DNA of 7,248 nucleotides from Acidobacteriota bacterium (GTDB lineage: Bacteria > Acidobacteriota > Vicinamibacteria > Vicinamibacterales > UBA2999). The stretch is taken from contig JACCSI010000471.1 of NCBI GenBank assembly GCA_013813075.1, positions 1-7,248 of the forward strand, in the 5' to 3' direction. Position numbers and translations under genes: made by a program. This document shows positions 6,372-7,248 of the stretch, in pieces. Positions within the stretch are counted from its first letter, which is position 1. Every line of letters starts with the position of its first letter. The notes beneath the pieces are model-generated. The model worked only from the letters and a program-made list of their open reading frames with translations, was not told the origin of the DNA and made no database searches.

Positions 6372-7151
6372 ATGTCTTCCATCCAGGAATTGTTCGATCT
6401 GACAGGCCGGGTCGCGATCGTCACCGGCGGCTCACGGGGGCTTGGCGAAGAAATGGCCGAGGGCCTCGCCGAGGCCGGCGCCTCGCTGATGTTGTGCGCC
6501 AGGCGCGAAGAGTGGTTGACGCCGACGGTGGAACGGTTCCGCGGGCAAGGCTTCAGGGTCGAGGGCATGGCCGCCGACGTCGCCAACCCTGCCGACGTGC
6601 GTGCGGTCGTCGAGGGAACGATACGGGCGTTCGGAAAAGTCGACATTCTCGTCAACAATGCGGGCATTACGTGGGGCGCGCCCGCGGAGGAGATGCCGCT
6701 GGAGAAGTGGCAGCGCGTGGTTGACGTCAACCTGACCGGAGCGTTCCTGTTCGCGCAGGCGGCGGGACGAGAGATGCTGAAGCGCGAGTACGGCCGCATC
6801 ATCAACGTCGCGTCGATTGCGGGCCTGCACGCCTCGGTGCGCGGGCCGCACTACGCGCCGTACGCCGCGACCAAAGCGGGCCTGATGGGGCTGACGCGAG
6901 AGCTTGCCGCGTCGTGGGGACGCCAGGGCATTCGCGTCAATGCCATCGCTCCCGGGTTCTTTCACTCGCGGCTGGCCGACCCGGCGATTCCGTTGGCGGA
7001 GCCGTCAATCAAGGCGTCGTGCCCCATTCCACGCGTCGGCGCGGCAGGCGAGTTGAAGGGTGTCTGCGTTTTTCTCGCCGCAGACGCGTCAAACTACATC
7101 ACCGGCCAGACGGTCGTCGTCGACGGCGGCCGCACCATTGCGGGCCACTAG
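6372..7151 (+). CDS. SDR family oxidoreductase (classical short-chain dehydrogenase, gluconate-5-dehydrogenase/FabG-like)
   Basis: The protein has 259 residues, the usual size of a classical SDR. The order is LFDLTGRVAIVTGG with cofactor motif TGGSRGLG (18-25), AADV with Asp69, NNAG (95-98), Asn120, Ser148 in NVASIAG, the Y164-x-x-x-K168 pair in YAATK, PG at 194-195, and the C-terminal ITGQTVVVDGG. The full Asn-Ser-Tyr-Lys tetrad is present, so it should be active. Arg44-Arg45 after the second strand suggests NADP(H) preference, an inference. An open frame continues upstream to an ATG at 6189, but that would lie inside the dehydrogenase gene; the ATG at 6372 gives the standard SDR N-terminus. 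Context suggests oxidation or reduction of a hydroxy/keto group, perhaps on an acyl-CoA. The substrate is not determined. Confidence 0.92.
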   Translation: MSSIQELFDLTGRVAIVTGGSRGLGEEMAEGLAEAGASLMLCARREEWLTPTVERFRGQGFRVEGMAADVANPADVRAVVEGTIRAFGKVDILVNNAGITWGAPAEEMPLEKWQRVVDVNLTGAFLFAQAAGREMLKREYGRIINVASIAGLHASVRGPHYAPYAATKAGLMGLTRELAASWGRQGIRVNAIAPGFFHSRLADPAIPLAEPSIKASCPIPRVGAAGELKGVCVFLAADASNYITGQTVVVDGGRTIAGH

Positions 7152-7152
7152 A

Positions 7153-7169
7153 CTAGTCCACAGGACTGG
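7153..7169 (+). other. Short intergenic hairpin between SDR and acyl-CoA ligase genes
   Basis: AGTCC (7155-7159) pairs with GGACT (7163-7167) around an ACA loop. A T-G wobble and an outer C-G pair make seven pairs. It starts two bases after the SDR stop codon and ends 15 bases before the next ATG. There is no T-run after it, so it is more likely an mRNA processing or stability element, or chance, than a terminator. Confidence 0.3.
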
Positions 7170-7184
7170 CAGAAAGCACAGCCC

Positions 7185-7248
7185 ATGTCTTCGCCGTACG
7201 CCGCACGCCCCTGGCTCGCGCACTACGACTATTGGGTGCGTCCGGAGC
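7185..7248 (+). CDS. Probable long-chain acyl-CoA ligase (AMP-binding enzyme), 3' end missing
   Basis: Only the first 21 codons are in the window: ATG at 7185 followed by SSPYAARPWLAHYDYWVRPE. The PWLAHYD pattern about ten residues in is the usual opening of bacterial long-chain fatty acid-CoA ligases (FadD type), which activate a carboxylic acid with ATP and coenzyme A through an acyl-adenylate. No catalytic motif can be seen because the AMP-binding P-loop lies far downstream. A weak purine-rich site (AGAAAG) starts 14 bases upstream. The gene begins 33 bases after the SDR stop on the same strand, so the two are probably co-transcribed. The product call rests on a short N-terminal resemblance and on the neighbouring acyl-CoA dehydrogenase. 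Confidence 0.6.
   Translation, partial: MSSPYAARPWLAHYDYWVRPE

Noticed and set aside
1..7248. Search for a defence system, toxin-antitoxin pair, mobile element, CRISPR array or secondary-metabolite core gene
   Set aside because: All coding space is explained by metabolic enzymes and transporters. No repeats, integrase, transposase, nuclease or small gene pair was found, so no undescribed system is claimed.

Overview
The window is GC-rich, densely coding bacterial chromosome. It holds seven genes, of which the first and last are cut by the window edges. The largest gap between genes is 94 bases, so no stretch over 300 bases lacks a gene. I see no rRNA, tRNA, CRISPR array, insertion sequence or phage gene. 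The mix of a zinc-free quinone reductase, a sodium:solute symporter, a Spinster-like MFS carrier, a long (VLCAD-type) acyl-CoA dehydrogenase, an SDR and an acyl-CoA ligase, together with strong G/C bias at third codon positions, would fit a soil or sediment heterotroph such as an Acidobacteriota member. That assignment is inference. Other GC-rich phyla are possible, because no taxonomic marker gene is present.

Layout. (1) The 3' part of a PTGR/CurA-like NADP-dependent oxidoreductase (+, to 644) faces tail-to-tail a quinone oxidoreductase-family MDR enzyme (-, 689-1663), with a stem-loop in the 44-base gap. (2) That second MDR gene diverges from a sodium:solute symporter (+, 1694-3166) across only 30 bases, which contain a -10-like element readable on both strands. 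(3) The symporter converges on an MFS transporter (-, 3182-4525) with 15 bases between stop codons. The MFS gene is the second gene of a minus-strand pair behind an acyl-CoA dehydrogenase (-, 4550-6277, GTG start). (4) A 94-base control region separates the dehydrogenase from a plus-strand pair: an SDR (6372-7151) and the first 21 codons of what looks like a long-chain acyl-CoA ligase (from 7185). The SDR has a near-consensus sigma-70 promoter that would give an almost leaderless mRNA.

How the genes fit together. Acyl-CoA ligase (activation), acyl-CoA dehydrogenase (alpha,beta-desaturation) and SDR (probable hydroxyacyl or alcohol oxidation) are plausible steps of one fatty-acid-like degradation route. 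The MFS carrier is co-transcribed with the dehydrogenase and the symporter lies nearby; either could import the acid. The two MDR reductases may handle enones or quinones. The true substrate cannot be read from the sequence.

Overall these are ordinary metabolic and transport families. I found no convincing undescribed system. The points most worth a second look are the compact divergent promoters with very short leaders and a hairpin that may place one operon's terminator inside the coding end of its convergent neighbour.
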